From the NCBI GenBank assembly GCA_003599335.1, contig QZJN01000010.1, positions 1 through 57,328 of the forward strand: DNA of 57,328 nt, given 5' to 3'. This document shows, in pieces, positions 57,116-57,328 of the stretch (position 1 is the first letter of the stretch; every line of letters begins with the position of its first letter). The position numbers and the translations under genes are program-made. This DNA comes from Candidatus Parcubacteria bacterium (lineage in GTDB: Bacteria > Patescibacteriota > Minisyncoccia > SURF-38). Below the pieces are notes generated by a model that worked only from the letters and a program-made list of their open reading frames with translations, had not been told where the DNA came from and searched no databases.

Positions 57116-57328
57116 ATGAACCGCAAGCCGTGGTGGTTGATGTACTCTCTCGTGCTTGTTGGGTACTTGTATGTTTCGTGGCCGGTATTGCAATACACAA
57201 CCACGAACTACCAGTTCCTCGAGTACGAACACATCCCGGTGATGACCGTCCCGCAAATGAAGTCTGAGCTTGAACGCCTTGAACATCGGGTAAACAATCC
57301 TGGAGATCCAACCCAGTATTGCGAAAAC
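57116..57328 (+). CDS. partial gene, membrane-anchored protein, cut by window end
   Basis: The first 71 codons are visible. MNRKPWWLMYSLVLVGYLYV gives one N-terminal helix, followed by a soluble part with a short helix MKSELERLEHRV. AAAGGAG lies 5 nt before ATG. Function unknown; the 3' end is outside the window. Confidence 0.75.
   Translation, partial: MNRKPWWLMYSLVLVGYLYVSWPVLQYTTTNYQFLEYEHIPVMTVPQMKSELERLEHRVNNPGDPTQYCEN

Noticed and set aside
1..57328. CRISPR array
   Set aside because: No regularly spaced direct repeats were found; the only multi-copy repeats are the tRNA-associated elements and tRNA trailers.

Overview
The window looks like chromosome of a Candidatus Patescibacteria (CPR) member, most likely a Parcubacteria/Paceibacteria-type lineage. 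This is inferred from short versions of core proteins (ValRS of 690 residues, IF-2 of 507), tight gene packing, VirB2/TrbC-like pilin paralogs, small membrane proteins with the N-terminal pattern KKG(I/V)AP, and scattered tRNA genes. TGA is used as a stop (for example at the end of valS), so this is not a code-25 lineage. No rRNA, CRISPR array, phage module or insertion-sequence transposase was recognised. Fifteen tRNA genes are present: Ser(TGA), Arg(GCG), Glu(TTC), Leu(TAG), Phe(GAA), Lys(CTT), Leu(GAG), Val(TAC), Leu(TAA), Cys(GCA), Ser(CGA), Ala(GGC), Arg(CCT), Arg(TCT) and His(GTG).

Layout. 1-3.9 kb: tRNA-Ser with a tRNA-derived mini-element, then membrane and acidic proteins of unknown function. 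4-15 kb: recG, two envelope glycosyltransferases (GT2 and GT39/PMT), murC, tsaD, valS, prsW, hsp20. 15-17.4 kb: tRNA-Leu with a second copy of the mini-element and a GC-rich SPFH-protein pair. 17.4-25.6 kb (minus strand): a long probable operon running MBL hydrolase, TM protein, gyrA, methyltransferase, solute-binding protein and four VirB2-like proteins, one fused to an M15-type peptidase domain. 25.7-33.7 kb: rpsA-like gene, ftsH, a four-tRNA cluster, rplS, an rluD-family gene, rbfA, infB and a DUF4446 gene. 33.8-38.3 kb: a mini-ORF unit, a FolB/2OG-oxygenase fusion, small genes, murA and a lytic transglycosylase. 38.4-42.5 kb: an envelope redox/copper-like operon (two thioredoxin-fold proteins, CcdA, a Met-rich cupredoxin) with an Xre regulator. 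42.5-48 kb: acetyltransferase, AlkA-like glycosylase, Na+ symporter, HtrA. 48-50.5 kb: a retron-type reverse transcriptase followed by an independently transcribed, structured, apparently non-coding RNA, then small cassettes. 50.6-57.3 kb: DUF3105 protein, trxB, murD, a cobalamin adenosyltransferase, a GerMN protein, a kinase-like P-loop protein and a partial gene at the right edge.

Two kinds of gene are interleaved. The housekeeping set is AT-rich, rarely has a Shine-Dalgarno, and in several cases has a -10 box only 6-11 nt before the start codon, implying leaderless mRNA. The second set is visibly more GC-rich (hand count 36/60 in 15301-15360 against 25/60 in 12361-12420), has a strong AAGGAG(G) ribosome site, often a near-consensus TTGACA/TATAAT promoter and its own hairpin terminator, and mostly encodes proteins I cannot identify. 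The RT, the SPFH pair, the transglycosylase and most small orphan genes belong to this set.

The most interesting items are: (1) the RT plus downstream structured RNA; (2) two short non-coding elements inserted at tRNA 3' ends that share a 27-nt hairpin block and duplicate the tRNA 3' end; (3) a FolB domain fused to an Fe(II)/2OG-oxygenase-like domain; (4) the pilin-peptidase fusion next to a solute-binding protein; (5) a perfect 28-bp palindrome upstream of the transglycosylase gene.
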